DNA of 57,518 bases from Pseudomonadales bacterium. GTDB lineage: Bacteria > Pseudomonadota > Gammaproteobacteria > Pseudomonadales > Pseudohongiellaceae. Location of the stretch: NCBI GenBank assembly GCA_022819645.1, contig JAJEGU010000082.1:1-57518 (forward strand), given 5' to 3'. This document shows, in pieces, positions 37,896 to 46,796 of the stretch (position 1 is its first letter; each line of letters opens with the position of its first letter). The position numbers and the translations under genes were made by a program. Below the pieces are notes generated by a model, which searched no databases, had not been told where the DNA came from, and was given only the letters and a program-made list of their open reading frames with translations.

Positions 37896-40800
37896 ATGAG
37901 CAAGCCTGAGGGGACGCTTGACCAAATCGCCGAGTACCTGATACTCGGCTACTTCAGGGACGTTACCGGCCCAAACGCCACTTCCACCAAATGGTCTGAT
38001 TCGGAGATTCGGGTCGATTTTTCCCGCCTCGACGCCAAAGGCCAGTTCCTCGCCCGCACCGCGCTCGACATGTGGTCAAGCGCCACGGGGCTCGCCTTCA
38101 GGGAGGTGAGCATCGACCGTGACGATGGCCGCAGCGACAATGATCGTGGCATTCTCTTTCAATATGGCCCCGCGACGAAAGCGACGTGGCTGCAATCCGG
38201 TTCGGAGGGATGGATTTCCTGGAACATCGAGCTGCTCAAATCCACGCAATCCAATGCCGTGGGTACGAAAGAATCGGGCGAATATACGGTCATCGGACCA
38301 AGGGCGCTGTATCACTTCATTCATGAGATCGGCCACGCGTTGGGGCTAGGGCATCCAGGCAACTACAACGGTAGCGTCAGCTACCAGGGCGATGCCAAGT
38401 TTGCCAACGACAGTGTGCAAATTTCGGCCATGTCCTACTTCGGGCCGACGGAAAACCCGACACTGAAAGCAAGCCTTGCGCGTCCCGCCACCCCGATGAG
38501 CGCCGATATTCTCGCCATTGAAAAACTCTACGGCGATAGTAACGCGATGCGTACCGGCGACACGGTCTACGGCTTTAATTCGACCGCGGGCGGCTTTCTC
38601 GATGACCTTGCCGGGCACATGAACGCCGGCAAAATCTTTAGCTTCACGCTGATCGATGATGGTGGCAACGACTCCTTCGACTACTCCGGCGCATCACAGG
38701 GCAGCCGAGTGGACTTCAATCCCGGCGCCGTCTCCGACGTCTTTGGCCGCAAGGGCAACATGGTCATCTACAAGGACACCGTCATTGAGCATTTTATCGG
38801 CGGCGGCGGCACGGACAATGTCACCGGAAACGATGCGAACAACATGCTCTTCGGCGGCGCCGGTGACGACACGCTTGACGGCGGCGCCGGCGACGACATC
38901 CTGATCGGCGGGATTGGCGCCGACACGCTCACCGGTGGAGGCGGTTCGGACACCTTCCGCTATACATCCGGCACTTTCGGCGCCGACACGATTGCGGACT
39001 TTGAAGATGGCTCGGACATCATCGATCTTGGCGCTGCAGGACTGCAATTCACCGACCTGACCATCAGCAATCGCGCCCTGGACAAGATCATCGATGCGGG
39101 CTCCGGCAATACCATCACCCTTACCGGGCAGGCGGGCGCCACCATTGATGCGACCGACTTCTCCTTTACCGGCGGGACACTTCAAGTTTCCATTGAAGAT
39201 GCAAGCATCGCGGAAGGCGGCGTCGCGAGCTTTGTTCTGCGCCTGTCGGAGCTGTCCCACAAAGCTGTCAGCGTGGACTGGCGCACGCAGGATGGCACTG
39301 CCGTCGCTGGCGGGGATTTCACTGGTGTCAGCGCATGGCGGACTGTTACCTTCGCGCCGGGTCAGCTTGCCAAGCGCATTGCGGTGCAGACATTCAACGA
39401 TGATGTGTCCGAGCCCAATGAGACCTTCAGCATTCAACTCGGCAATCCGGTGGGCGCGACAATCAGTGATGACACGGGCAACGCGGTGATCGTCGAGAAC
39501 GAAAACCCCACCGTATCGATCAGCGATGGCACGGGTAGCGAAGGCGGCTTTGTAAGGTTCCAGGTCAGCCTTGACAAGATCTCGCAAGCAGACGTTACCG
39601 TGAATGTCGCCGTAGACAATGACAGCGCGGAGGAAGGCGCCGAGAACCATGTCGATTTCAAGCTTCCCGCCGAGAGCGACATCACCATCCCAGCCGGTCA
39701 ACGAAGCGCCGAATTCAAGGTGCAGACTTTTTACGACAAACATGTCGAACCCGATGAGACCTTCTCGGTGCGCTTGCATTCTCCGGACGATGCGTATCCT
39801 CTTAATCGGTCCGCCGCGACGGGAACCATACAAAACGTCGACGCGTCACAATTGCCCACGCCGCCAGGCATTTCTCTCGCGGATGTCTCTGTCATGGAAT
39901 CCGATGGCGTGGTGCGGGTTCCGATTCATTTCGACAGGCTGGTTGAACCGGGCGAGCGAATCACTTTCAGGATGCGCCTGCTCGACGGCAGTGCCGAGAG
40001 TGCGCGCGATTTCTGGCACATGGGTTCGGCCCAGGCCACCGAACTGAAGGTCGTTGAAGGCAACGGAACGGACCGGGCGTTTGTTTCCCATCGTTTGGTC
40101 AATGACGAGTATCCGGAAGGCAATGAGCAATTTGTGCTTGAGATATTCAATGTTGACGGCGCCTTCCTCGCCGATGGAACCAGCAGCATCACCATCCTTG
40201 ATGACGATGCTCCCAGGATCCAGCCTTACGTCGCCATTTCCACGAACCCTTCGGCAACCGAAGGCGATCACGCAGTGTTCATGTTGCGTTTGGGGCATCG
40301 GATGCCCCAGGACGTCACCGTCAACTGGTCGCTTGGTGGATCTGGCAGTGCGACAGGCGGCGAAGACTACGACAACAACCCCGCGAGCGGCACTGTCACC
40401 ATACCGGCGGGAAAGCGTACCGCGCCGGTCATTGTGGAAACCTATGCCGACAATGAAACCGAAGGTACGGAAACATTTTCCTTCAGCCTGACATCGGCCT
40501 CCGGAGCGTTGCTGCACCCGGCCCTGCATCATCGCCAGGCCGAAATCCACGATGATGGGATATTTCATCCCGGCATAAGCATCAGTGACGTGACGGTGAC
40601 CGAGGGTGGTACAGCACACCTGTTCGTTACGCTGCGCCACCCGTCGCAAGGTGTCGTCATTGACTGGAGCACGTCCGATGGCACGGCCAGTCAGGGAGAT
40701 GACTATGTCGCCGTCAGCGAGGGGCAGGTAATCATCCCGACGTTCCAGACATCGGCGCGCATCGTCATAGCCACGAATGCCGATAACCTGCTGGAGGGGA

Positions 40801-43800
40801 GTGAGACCTTTACCGTCACCTTGAGCAATCCGCGCGGCAGGGGCGCCCTGAAAGACGCCACCGCCACGGTCACCATTGTCGATGGGCCGACCCCGCCACA
40901 GCTTTCCATCGATGACGTGACGGTCGCCGAAGGCGGGGAGGCGCGGTTCACCGTCAGCCTGGAGAGAACCTCGGCCGAGGATGTCACCTTCACCTGGGCG
41001 ACCTCGGATGGCGCTGCGAAAGACGGCAGCGACTATACCGGCCAAAGCGGTCAAACAGCGACCATTCCCGCGGGCAGGTACAGCGCCAATGTGACGGTGC
41101 AGACCATCAATGATGGTGAGGGCGAAAGGGATGAAACCTTCACCGTGGAACTCAGCAGTCCCGTCAATGCCACCCTCGGTGACGCCAACGGCAAGGCAAC
41201 CATCACCGACAACGATGACGCACCCGACAACAAGTACGCCGCGCTGATCGCCACCCTGAAAGGCTACGCCAGCGAGACGCATTACGGCCAGGACCACGTG
41301 GACCGCTGGATGGAGGCGCTGGCGGGCCTGGGCGAGGACAACGGCTACGATCCCATGACTGTCGCCGAGGCCAATGTCATGGCGGGCACCTATAGCGCCA
41401 GCCGCTGGAACCCGGTGTTGGAGGCACTGAGGGATATCGAGGCGGAAAGAGCGGCGGAGCGGACGGCGAACACATTGCCGGTCGCCTCCATCGACGATGT
41501 GACCGTAACCGAGGGCGGACAGGCACAGTTCACGGTGAATCTGGACAAGACCTGGAGTGACGATGTCACCATGATCTGGAACACGTCTGACGGCACCGCG
41601 ACAGACGGTAGTGATTATACCGGTCAAAGCGGTCAACCACTCACCATTGTCGCGGGTCAGCAAAGCGCCACGTTCAACGTGCAGACAACAGGCGACAGCC
41701 TGGATGAGGACGACGAGAGCTTCACCGTCACCTTGAGCAGTCCCACCAATGCCACCCTCGGTGATGACACCGGCGAGGCCACGATTACCGACGATGATGC
41801 CGCGCCCGCGTTGTCCATCGACGATGTGACCGTCACCGAAGGCGGCGTGGCGCAATTCACCGTCGAACTCGACGCGGTGTCCGGCAAGGACGTCACCGTC
41901 AACTGGGCTACGTCCGACGGGACGGCGACCGCCAGCAGTGACTATACGCCACAGGCGAGTCAATCTGTCACCATTGCCGCAGGCCGGCAAAGCGCGACGG
42001 TGAGTGTACAGACCACGGACGACGGCGACGATGAGAGCAATGAGACATTCACCGTGGAACTCAGCGGCGCCGCCAATGCCACTGTCAGTGACGCCACCGG
42101 CGAGGCCACCATCGTCGACAACGACGATCCGCCCTCCGACAACAAGTACGCCACGCTGATCGCCACCCTGGAAGGCTACGCCGCCGAGACCCAGCACGGC
42201 GATGCCCACGTGACCCGCTGGAAGCAGGCGTTGGCCGGTCTGGGCGTAGACAACGGCTACCACCCCATGACCGCCGATGAGGCCGGGGACATGGCGGATA
42301 CCTATACCGCCAGCCGTTGGAATCCGGTGGTGGAGGCGCTAAAGGAAATTGAGAAGGCGCGCGAAGCGGAGCAGACGGCAAACACACCGCCCGTCGTGTC
42401 CATCGACGACGTGACGGTTACCGAAGGCGGGCAGGCGCAGTTCACCGTGAGTCTGGACAAGACCTGGAGCGATGACGTGACCCTGACCTGGGACACGTCC
42501 GACGGCTCGGCAACGGACGGCGCCGACTACACCGGTCAAAGCAATCAAACGATCAGCATCACGGCAGGGCGGCAAAGCGCCACGTTCAACGTGCAGACAT
42601 CAGGCGACAACCTGGATGAAGACGACGAGACCTTCACCGTCACCCTGAGCAGCCCCACCAACGCCACCCTCGGCGATGACACCGGGGAGGCCACGATTAT
42701 CGACGATGACGCCGCGCCGGCGTTGTCCATCGAGGATGTGACCGTCACCGAAGGCGGCGTGGCGCGGTTCACCGTCGAACTCGACGCGGTGTCCGGCAAG
42801 GACGTGAGTTTTAGCTGGGGCACGTCCGACGGCACGGCGACCGCCAGCAGTGACTATACGCCACAGGCGAGTCAATCCGTCACCATTGCCGCGGGCCAGC
42901 AAAACGCGACCCTGAGCGTGCAGACCACAGACGATGGCGACGGCGAAGCCAACGAAACGTTCACCGTCGAACTCAGCGACGTGGCCAATGCCACGATTGC
43001 CGACGCCAGCGGCGTGGCCACCATCACCGACAACGACAATGCGCCGCCACCGCCGCCGCCGCCCGTCCTGCCGGTCGCATCCATCAACGATGTGACTGTC
43101 ACCGAGGGCGGGCAGGCGCAATTCACTGTAAATCTGGACAAAACCTGGACCAGCGATGTCACCCTGACCTGGAACACATCTGACGGCACCGCGACAGATG
43201 GCAGTGACTACACCGGCCAGAGCGGCCAGACACTCACCATCGCCGCGGGCCAGCAGAGCGCGACGCTCGCCGTGCAGACCACCGACGATTCCGACGACGA
43301 GAATGACGAGACCTTTACCGTCACCCTGAGCAATCCCACCGATGCGACACTCGGCGATGATACCGGCGAGGCCACCATTGAAGACAACGATGACGCTCCC
43401 GACCCCGACCCCGACCAGTGGGACCATAACGGCCTGACCCTGATCGGCACCAACGCGTACGATTACCTTGCGGGAGCGAATGACAACGACCTGATTGACG
43501 GACGCGGCGGCCCCGACTGGATCGATGCCGGCTTTGGCGATGACCGGATGACCGGGGGCAAGGGCGCCGACAGTTTTGTCATATCCAGCAATCGCGGGCA
43601 CGATGTCATCACCGACTTCAGCCCGGATGAAGGTGACACCGTCATCCTGGCAGGCCCCAACTTTCCCAGCTTCGGCCATATGCTGGAGAATCACGTCGAA
43701 CAGGACGGCGATGACGTGATCATCTATACCAGCCCCGATCGTGAGGCGCACAGCCTGACCCTGCTGGACACGCAGCTTTCTGCGCTGGATGCGGCGCAAT

Positions 43801-43994
43801 TCATGATCATCGGGGGATACGGTTCATCGGCTGTCACGTCGGCGCATTTCCAGGCCAGCGCCTTCGCCGGACGGCACGAACCCCTGTACCTGCAAATCAA
43901 CGAATCTCCCGTTGCCGCAGAAGATGCCGATTTCGCCGCGCATTCACTGGCTGTATTCCATCCCGCGGAATCCCAGGGAGACCTGATCTGGTAA
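37896..43994 (+). CDS. Giant serralysin-like metalloprotease with Calx-beta and RTX repeats
   Basis: A 2032-residue protein with no Sec signal peptide. Residues about 1-215 are an M10-type metallopeptidase: zinc motif HEIGHALGLGH (143-153) and Met-turn SAMSYFG. About 215-425 is a serralysin C-terminal region with RTX nonapeptides GGAGDDTLDGGAGDD (about 319-345). Eleven Calx-beta domains follow (about 429-1835). Two copies of an 80-residue helical insert interrupt them (starts near 1112 and 1416). A second RTX-like segment (LIDGRGGPDWIDAGFGDDRM, about 1865) precedes an aspartate-rich end. RTX repeats and absence of a signal suggest type I secretion, but no type I exporter is encoded nearby. 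AGGAGA precedes ATG 37896. Function as protease, adhesin or both is inferred. Confidence 0.85.
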   Translation: MSKPEGTLDQIAEYLILGYFRDVTGPNATSTKWSDSEIRVDFSRLDAKGQFLARTALDMWSSATGLAFREVSIDRDDGRSDNDRGILFQYGPATKATWLQSGSEGWISWNIELLKSTQSNAVGTKESGEYTVIGPRALYHFIHEIGHALGLGHPGNYNGSVSYQGDAKFANDSVQISAMSYFGPTENPTLKASLARPATPMSADILAIEKLYGDSNAMRTGDTVYGFNSTAGGFLDDLAGHMNAGKIFSFTLIDDGGNDSFDYSGASQGSRVDFNPGAVSDVFGRKGNMVIYKDTVIEHFIGGGGTDNVTGNDANNMLFGGAGDDTLDGGAGDDILIGGIGADTLTGGGGSDTFRYTSGTFGADTIADFEDGSDIIDLGAAGLQFTDLTISNRALDKIIDAGSGNTITLTGQAGATIDATDFSFTGGTLQVSIEDASIAEGGVASFVLRLSELSHKAVSVDWRTQDGTAVAGGDFTGVSAWRTVTFAPGQLAKRIAVQTFNDDVSEPNETFSIQLGNPVGATISDDTGNAVIVENENPTVSISDGTGSEGGFVRFQVSLDKISQADVTVNVAVDNDSAEEGAENHVDFKLPAESDITIPAGQRSAEFKVQTFYDKHVEPDETFSVRLHSPDDAYPLNRSAATGTIQNVDASQLPTPPGISLADVSVMESDGVVRVPIHFDRLVEPGERITFRMRLLDGSAESARDFWHMGSAQATELKVVEGNGTDRAFVSHRLVNDEYPEGNEQFVLEIFNVDGAFLADGTSSITILDDDAPRIQPYVAISTNPSATEGDHAVFMLRLGHRMPQDVTVNWSLGGSGSATGGEDYDNNPASGTVTIPAGKRTAPVIVETYADNETEGTETFSFSLTSASGALLHPALHHRQAEIHDDGIFHPGISISDVTVTEGGTAHLFVTLRHPSQGVVIDWSTSDGTASQGDDYVAVSEGQVIIPTFQTSARIVIATNADNLLEGSETFTVTLSNPRGRGALKDATATVTIVDGPTPPQLSIDDVTVAEGGEARFTVSLERTSAEDVTFTWATSDGAAKDGSDYTGQSGQTATIPAGRYSANVTVQTINDGEGERDETFTVELSSPVNATLGDANGKATITDNDDAPDNKYAALIATLKGYASETHYGQDHVDRWMEALAGLGEDNGYDPMTVAEANVMAGTYSASRWNPVLEALRDIEAERAAERTANTLPVASIDDVTVTEGGQAQFTVNLDKTWSDDVTMIWNTSDGTATDGSDYTGQSGQPLTIVAGQQSATFNVQTTGDSLDEDDESFTVTLSSPTNATLGDDTGEATITDDDAAPALSIDDVTVTEGGVAQFTVELDAVSGKDVTVNWATSDGTATASSDYTPQASQSVTIAAGRQSATVSVQTTDDGDDESNETFTVELSGAANATVSDATGEATIVDNDDPPSDNKYATLIATLEGYAAETQHGDAHVTRWKQALAGLGVDNGYHPMTADEAGDMADTYTASRWNPVVEALKEIEKAREAEQTANTPPVVSIDDVTVTEGGQAQFTVSLDKTWSDDVTLTWDTSDGSATDGADYTGQSNQTISITAGRQSATFNVQTSGDNLDEDDETFTVTLSSPTNATLGDDTGEATIIDDDAAPALSIEDVTVTEGGVARFTVELDAVSGKDVSFSWGTSDGTATASSDYTPQASQSVTIAAGQQNATLSVQTTDDGDGEANETFTVELSDVANATIADASGVATITDNDNAPPPPPPPVLPVASINDVTVTEGGQAQFTVNLDKTWTSDVTLTWNTSDGTATDGSDYTGQSGQTLTIAAGQQSATLAVQTTDDSDDENDETFTVTLSNPTDATLGDDTGEATIEDNDDAPDPDPDQWDHNGLTLIGTNAYDYLAGANDNDLIDGRGGPDWIDAGFGDDRMTGGKGADSFVISSNRGHDVITDFSPDEGDTVILAGPNFPSFGHMLENHVEQDGDDVIIYTSPDREAHSLTLLDTQLSALDAAQFMIIGGYGSSAVTSAHFQASAFAGRHEPLYLQINESPVAAEDADFAAHSLAVFHPAESQGDLIW
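41229..43052 (+). repeat. Tandem 912-bp supermodule in the serralysin-like gene
   Basis: Copy 1 (41229-42140) and copy 2 (42141-about 43052) each encode one helical insert (NKYA.LIATL.GYA.ET) plus two Calx-beta domains, 304 codons per unit. They stay similar at DNA level over long stretches. A partial third unit (one Calx-beta domain, no helical insert) follows a polyproline linker. Confidence 0.8.
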
Positions 43995-44034
43995 ATTCGC
44001 ACGTCGCGGGCCCGGAAAAGTACAATCTGTACCC

Positions 44035-44976
44035 ATGAACCCATCTGGCAAGGTACGGCATGTGCAAGTCCCCGGGCGCCAGTCAGGCCAGCGGCTGGAC
44101 AATTTCCTGCTGCGCGAACTCAGGGGCCTGCCCAGATCGCGAATCTACCGCCTGATCCGGCGCGGCGAAGTGCGCGTCAACCGCGGTCGCTGCAAGCCCG
44201 AAACCCGCCTTGAAGAAGGCGACCAGGTGCGGATTCCACCCCATGCCGGCCACCAGGGCGCCGCCCCAGCCGCGGCCAGCGAAAAGCTCAAGCAAAGCCT
44301 CATCGAGTGCGTCCTGTTCGAAGACGAAGCCATGCTGGTCCTTGACAAACCCGCCGGTTTGCCGGTCCATGGCGGCAGTGGCATCAGAATCGGCCTGATC
44401 GAAGCCCTGCGCCAGACCCGCCCCGAATGGCTCGAAGCCGAACTCGCCCATCGTCTCGACCGGGAAACCTCGGGCTGCCTCGTCATCGCCAAACAGGCCG
44501 GTTTCCTCCGTCACCTGCAGCGCCAACTCCGCACCGGCGCCGTGAACAAACGCTATCTCGCCCTCGTCCAGGGCCACTGGCCGCAAGCTCTCCACCTGAT
44601 CGACCAGCCCCTGCGCAAAAACCGACTTTCCTCCGGCGAACGCATGGTGAAACCCGACCCGGACGGCAAAGCCGCCAAAACCCGCTTCCAAATCAAACAA
44701 CAATTCGTTAACGCAACCCTGCTCGAAATCCAGCTCGAAACCGGTCGCACCCACCAGATCCGCGTCCACTGCCAACACGCCGGCCACCCCATCATCGGCG
44801 ACCGGAAATACCATCTCACCACCCCGGCCATTCCCCACAAACACCTGACCCTCCATGCCCAAAAAATCTCCTTCCACCCCACTCCCACCACCCCCCAATC
44901 CACCTTCGAAGCCCAATTACCCCCCCACTTCGCCCAATTGCTCAAAAGTTTGCGCGAACATCCCTCTTTACCCTGA
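44035..44976 (+). CDS. rluC: RluC-type 23S rRNA pseudouridine synthase
   Basis: This 313-residue RluA-family enzyme isomerises uridines in 23S rRNA. An S4 RNA-binding domain (about 15-65: RLDNFLLRELRGLPRSRIYRL) precedes the catalytic domain with the active aspartate in AHRLDRETSGCLVIAK. ETGRTHQIRVHCQHAGHPII and the IGDRKYH segment follow. The S4 domain, the length and the KRYLALVQGHW motif favour RluC over RluA; RluD is less likely. The last 40 residues use long C runs and rare choices (PTPTTPQSTFEAQLPPH), so that end may be evolving freely. In E. coli rluC lies next to rne and near rpmF; here rpmF lies about 3 kb downstream, beyond the toxin-antitoxin island. Confidence 0.88.
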   Translation: MNPSGKVRHVQVPGRQSGQRLDNFLLRELRGLPRSRIYRLIRRGEVRVNRGRCKPETRLEEGDQVRIPPHAGHQGAAPAAASEKLKQSLIECVLFEDEAMLVLDKPAGLPVHGGSGIRIGLIEALRQTRPEWLEAELAHRLDRETSGCLVIAKQAGFLRHLQRQLRTGAVNKRYLALVQGHWPQALHLIDQPLRKNRLSSGERMVKPDPDGKAAKTRFQIKQQFVNATLLEIQLETGRTHQIRVHCQHAGHPIIGDRKYHLTTPAIPHKHLTLHAQKISFHPTPTTPQSTFEAQLPPHFAQLLKSLREHPSLP

Positions 44977-45001
44977 ACCAGTTTAGGGATGCCGTTTGTA
45001 C

Positions 45002-45307
45002 TCACCCTGCCGCGCGCGCTTTCCCATCGGAATCCAGGGATGGAAGTCTGGCAATTGCAGCACCGTTCTTCTGCTCGGCGCACCGGAGCTCAAAGATTTT
45101 CTGCAAGTTGAGCCAGAATTCGGCCGAAGTGCCGAAGAAGCGCCCCAGTCGCAGCGCTGTGTCGCCGGTTATCGCACGCTGTCCATTCAATATCTGTGTA
45201 ATGCGATTGACCGGCACTTCGATCCGTCGGGCCAGTTCAGCCGCGCTCATGCCGAGCGCACCCAGATCCTCGCGCAATGTCTCGCCGGGGTGGATAGGTT
45301 CACGCAT
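45002..45307 (-). CDS. higA: HigA-family antitoxin (XRE helix-turn-helix)
   Basis: The 101-residue protein is a HigA-type antitoxin that would neutralise HigB and repress its own operon. The N-terminus MREPIHPGETLREDLGALGM is diagnostic of the family. The helix-turn-helix is SAAELARRIEVPVNRITQILNGQRAI, and the C-terminal helix GTSAEFWLNLQKIFELR is also typical. The open frame reaches 45337, but the ATG at 45307 has GAGGAA 8 nt upstream. It sits 13 nt after the stop of the higB 3' fragment, the normal higBA spacing. With its toxin split it may be an orphan antitoxin or still guard against other toxins. Confidence 0.88.
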   Translation of the reverse strand: MREPIHPGETLREDLGALGMSAAELARRIEVPVNRITQILNGQRAITGDTALRLGRFFGTSAEFWLNLQKIFELRCAEQKNGAAIARLPSLDSDGKARAAG

Positions 45308-45320
45308 GGCAAAATTCCTC

Positions 45321-45419
45321 TCAGTGGTAATCAACAATTTCTACTTCGATCGGGCCAGGACTTCCATCGGGCCACTTGAAACAGACTCGCCATTGGTCAT
45401 TGATGCGAATGCTGTGCTT
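45321..45419 (-). pseudogene. higB: 3' fragment of higB toxin gene
   Basis: On the minus strand this frame reads KHSIRINDQWRVCFKWPDG, then SPGPIEVEIVDYH and a stop, the classic C-terminal third of HigB/RelE-superfamily toxins. An in-frame stop lies only two codons further upstream, so it has no start of its own. The sequence is also read in another frame as the tail of the exported ORF 45341-45646. The missing N-terminal part is found at 47340-47531 on the same strand. Confidence 0.85.
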
Positions 45420-45646
45420 TCTTCAGCTCCGCTGACCCACACTGCTCTAATGCCCTGCACTTGAAAGCACTGTCCATTCATGTATCTGGCATCTGGCGGA
45501 AAGCTGAACCGCATAGGCGCTTGCCCCGCAAAGCCTTCTTGCTGAAGGGATATGTTCGCACTTTCTGGGATCGTGATGACATCTAAGTTGTAGGCAGAAC
45601 AACTACATAGAGCAGCAAACAAAACAAAGATTGTGGGAAGTTTCAT
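45341..45646 (-). CDS. Exported or lipoprotein-like small protein with displaced 3' end
   Basis: I do not recognise this 101-residue protein. It begins MKLPTIFVLFAALCSCSAYN, a signal sequence with a possible lipobox cysteine (ALCSC), followed by a beta-rich part with RFSFPPDARYMNGQCFQVQG. The ATG overlaps the stop of the Phd-type antitoxin as ATGA. The last 25 residues (about STAFASMTNGES onward) are encoded by the higB 3' fragment in another frame, so the native C-terminus is probably missing or replaced. A coupled gene after a Phd antitoxin is normally a toxin; this one does not look like any known toxin. Confidence 0.55.
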   Translation of the reverse strand: MKLPTIFVLFAALCSCSAYNLDVITIPESANISLQQEGFAGQAPMRFSFPPDARYMNGQCFQVQGIRAVWVSGAEESTAFASMTNGESVSSGPMEVLARSK

Positions 45647-45882
45647 CTGCGAATACCCAAGTGGCGGGCGATGTCTTCAGGCCATTCGTCGAATTCATCA
45701 ACCAGACGGATTTTTCCTTCCAGCAGAACGAGGCAGCGGTTCGGACTCGCGGATTCGAAGCGTGTGATGCGTACAGTGGCACGCCCCATTCGGGTGATGA
45801 TGATGTCTTCGCCCAAGCTGGCGCGTTCTACAATTTCGGCAAACTCCGCTTTGGCCTCACTGAGGCTTAGCACGGTTGGCAT
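45643..45882 (-). CDS. Phd/YefM-family antitoxin without an obvious toxin
   Basis: The 79-residue protein has the Phd/YefM N-terminal DNA-binding fold: LSLSEAKAEFAEIVERASLG followed by EDIIITRMGRATVRITRFE. The C-terminal half (EGKIRLVDEFDEWPEDIARH) would be the toxin-wrapping part. Antitoxins of this kind are normally coupled to a Doc, PIN or RelE toxin just downstream. Here the coupled ORF is an exported protein (ATGA overlap). The PIN toxin lies upstream and already has its own antitoxin. It may be orphaned or have a non-standard partner. Confidence 0.82.
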   Translation of the reverse strand: MPTVLSLSEAKAEFAEIVERASLGEDIIITRMGRATVRITRFESASPNRCLVLLEGKIRLVDEFDEWPEDIARHLGIRR

Positions 45883-45962
45883 ATGGCTTTCTATTTGACC
45901 AAACCAGGTCAGACTGTATCGAAAGGGCTGAAATCAGGCAACGCTTGTGTCATTACTCTTTC

Positions 45963-46388
45963 CTAATGCCGCAAGGGGTTCAAGCACTTAAGGCCCTTGA
46001 AATCCTTTTCGTTATCCGTCACCACTACGCAATCGTTCGCCAGCGCCACCGCGGCGAGGATCATGTCGAGGGCGCTTCGTGGGTAACCCGCGGCTTTTCC
46101 CTCCGCCATCAGGCGCGCCCAGATGAGTCCAGCCCTAGCGTCAAACAACAAAATTCGCCCCGCAAACAGCGCCTGCGGTCCTTCCTCTCCCGCGAACCAT
46201 GTTTCAAGAGCATCTCTCTTGCGACCGCCAGGCAACTCCAGAATGCCGCGCCACACCTCCGCAATGGTGAGCGAAGCGATATACATGTCTTCGTCTTGCT
46301 GCGCGGCCATCCAATCGAGCAATGGCGCAGATGGTCGGGGTTTGACTACATTGCTAATGATGTTGGTGTCGAGCAGAAAGCGCGTCAA
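45963..46388 (-). CDS. PIN-domain ribonuclease toxin (VapC/FitB type)
   Basis: This 141-residue PIN-domain protein is expected to be an RNase toxin cleaving tRNA or rRNA. The acidic residues are visible: D in FLLDTNIISNVV (residue 7), E in LTIAEVWRG (about 44) and D in ALDMILAAVALAND and VVTDNEKDF. PRSALDMILAA and KGLKCLNPL are common in the FitB-like subgroup. Its start overlaps the stop of the upstream antitoxin by 4 nt, as in most such pairs. It lies inside the segment inserted in higB. Confidence 0.88.
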   Translation of the reverse strand: MTRFLLDTNIISNVVKPRPSAPLLDWMAAQQDEDMYIASLTIAEVWRGILELPGGRKRDALETWFAGEEGPQALFAGRILLFDARAGLIWARLMAEGKAAGYPRSALDMILAAVALANDCVVVTDNEKDFKGLKCLNPLRH

Positions 46389-46687
46389 AGTTCAACCCTT
46401 CGTCCATCGACACGCGGACGCGAAAGGTCGAGGTCCGCCCCGACTAGGGGCGAGCGCCGTAGCGCCGCGAGAATTCCTCCCGGCTTTGGCTGCTTGCTCT
46501 CAACAAGCGCCTTTATGGTTGTCCGAGCCTGATCCGCTTCCGGCCCTTCTTCGGACAGACGGCGCGCAAGCCCGCGAAGCAACTCCCGATCCGATTCCAG
46601 TGCCATCACCTCGAATCGTTTGATTCCGCGCTGTGCTAGACGCTCACGGTAGTTTCGGTTCGCTCTTTGCTGAGCGGCATTGGTCAT
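46385..46687 (-). CDS. Antitoxin partner of the PIN toxin
   Basis: The 100-residue protein precedes and overlaps the PIN toxin gene by 4 nt, which marks it as the antitoxin. The N-terminus NRNYRERLAQRGIKRFEVMA looks like a ribbon-helix-helix DNA-binding start. A charged helical middle and the tail SPLVGADLDLSRPRVDGRRV, a typical toxin-binding end, follow. The ATG at 46687 has GGAGG 7 nt upstream; the longer frame to 46777 lacks this support. The AT-rich stretch just upstream (TATATATC, CTATAGA) is the likely autoregulated promoter. Confidence 0.78.
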   Translation of the reverse strand: MTNAAQQRANRNYRERLAQRGIKRFEVMALESDRELLRGLARRLSEEGPEADQARTTIKALVESKQPKPGGILAALRRSPLVGADLDLSRPRVDGRRVEL

Positions 46688-46796
46688 GATCGGCCTCCAA
46701 TCTATAGCCAGATATATACACCAAAACTGTATTGCCCGCAAGCGAGGAGTGGCATCCGAGGGTGGGGGCCGACTCAACTAAGGATTTGAAGTCGGT

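Noticed and set aside
39846-42263. 805-codon open frame antisense to the Calx-beta array (and 399 codons at 42600-43799)
   Set aside because: Periodic antisense reading of repeated Calx-beta codons; the plus-strand domains are clear and continuous.
38810-43600. Regular DNA repeats that could be taken for a CRISPR array
   Set aside because: The periodicity is of protein domains (about 110 codons) within one open frame, not short direct repeats with unique spacers. No cas gene is present.
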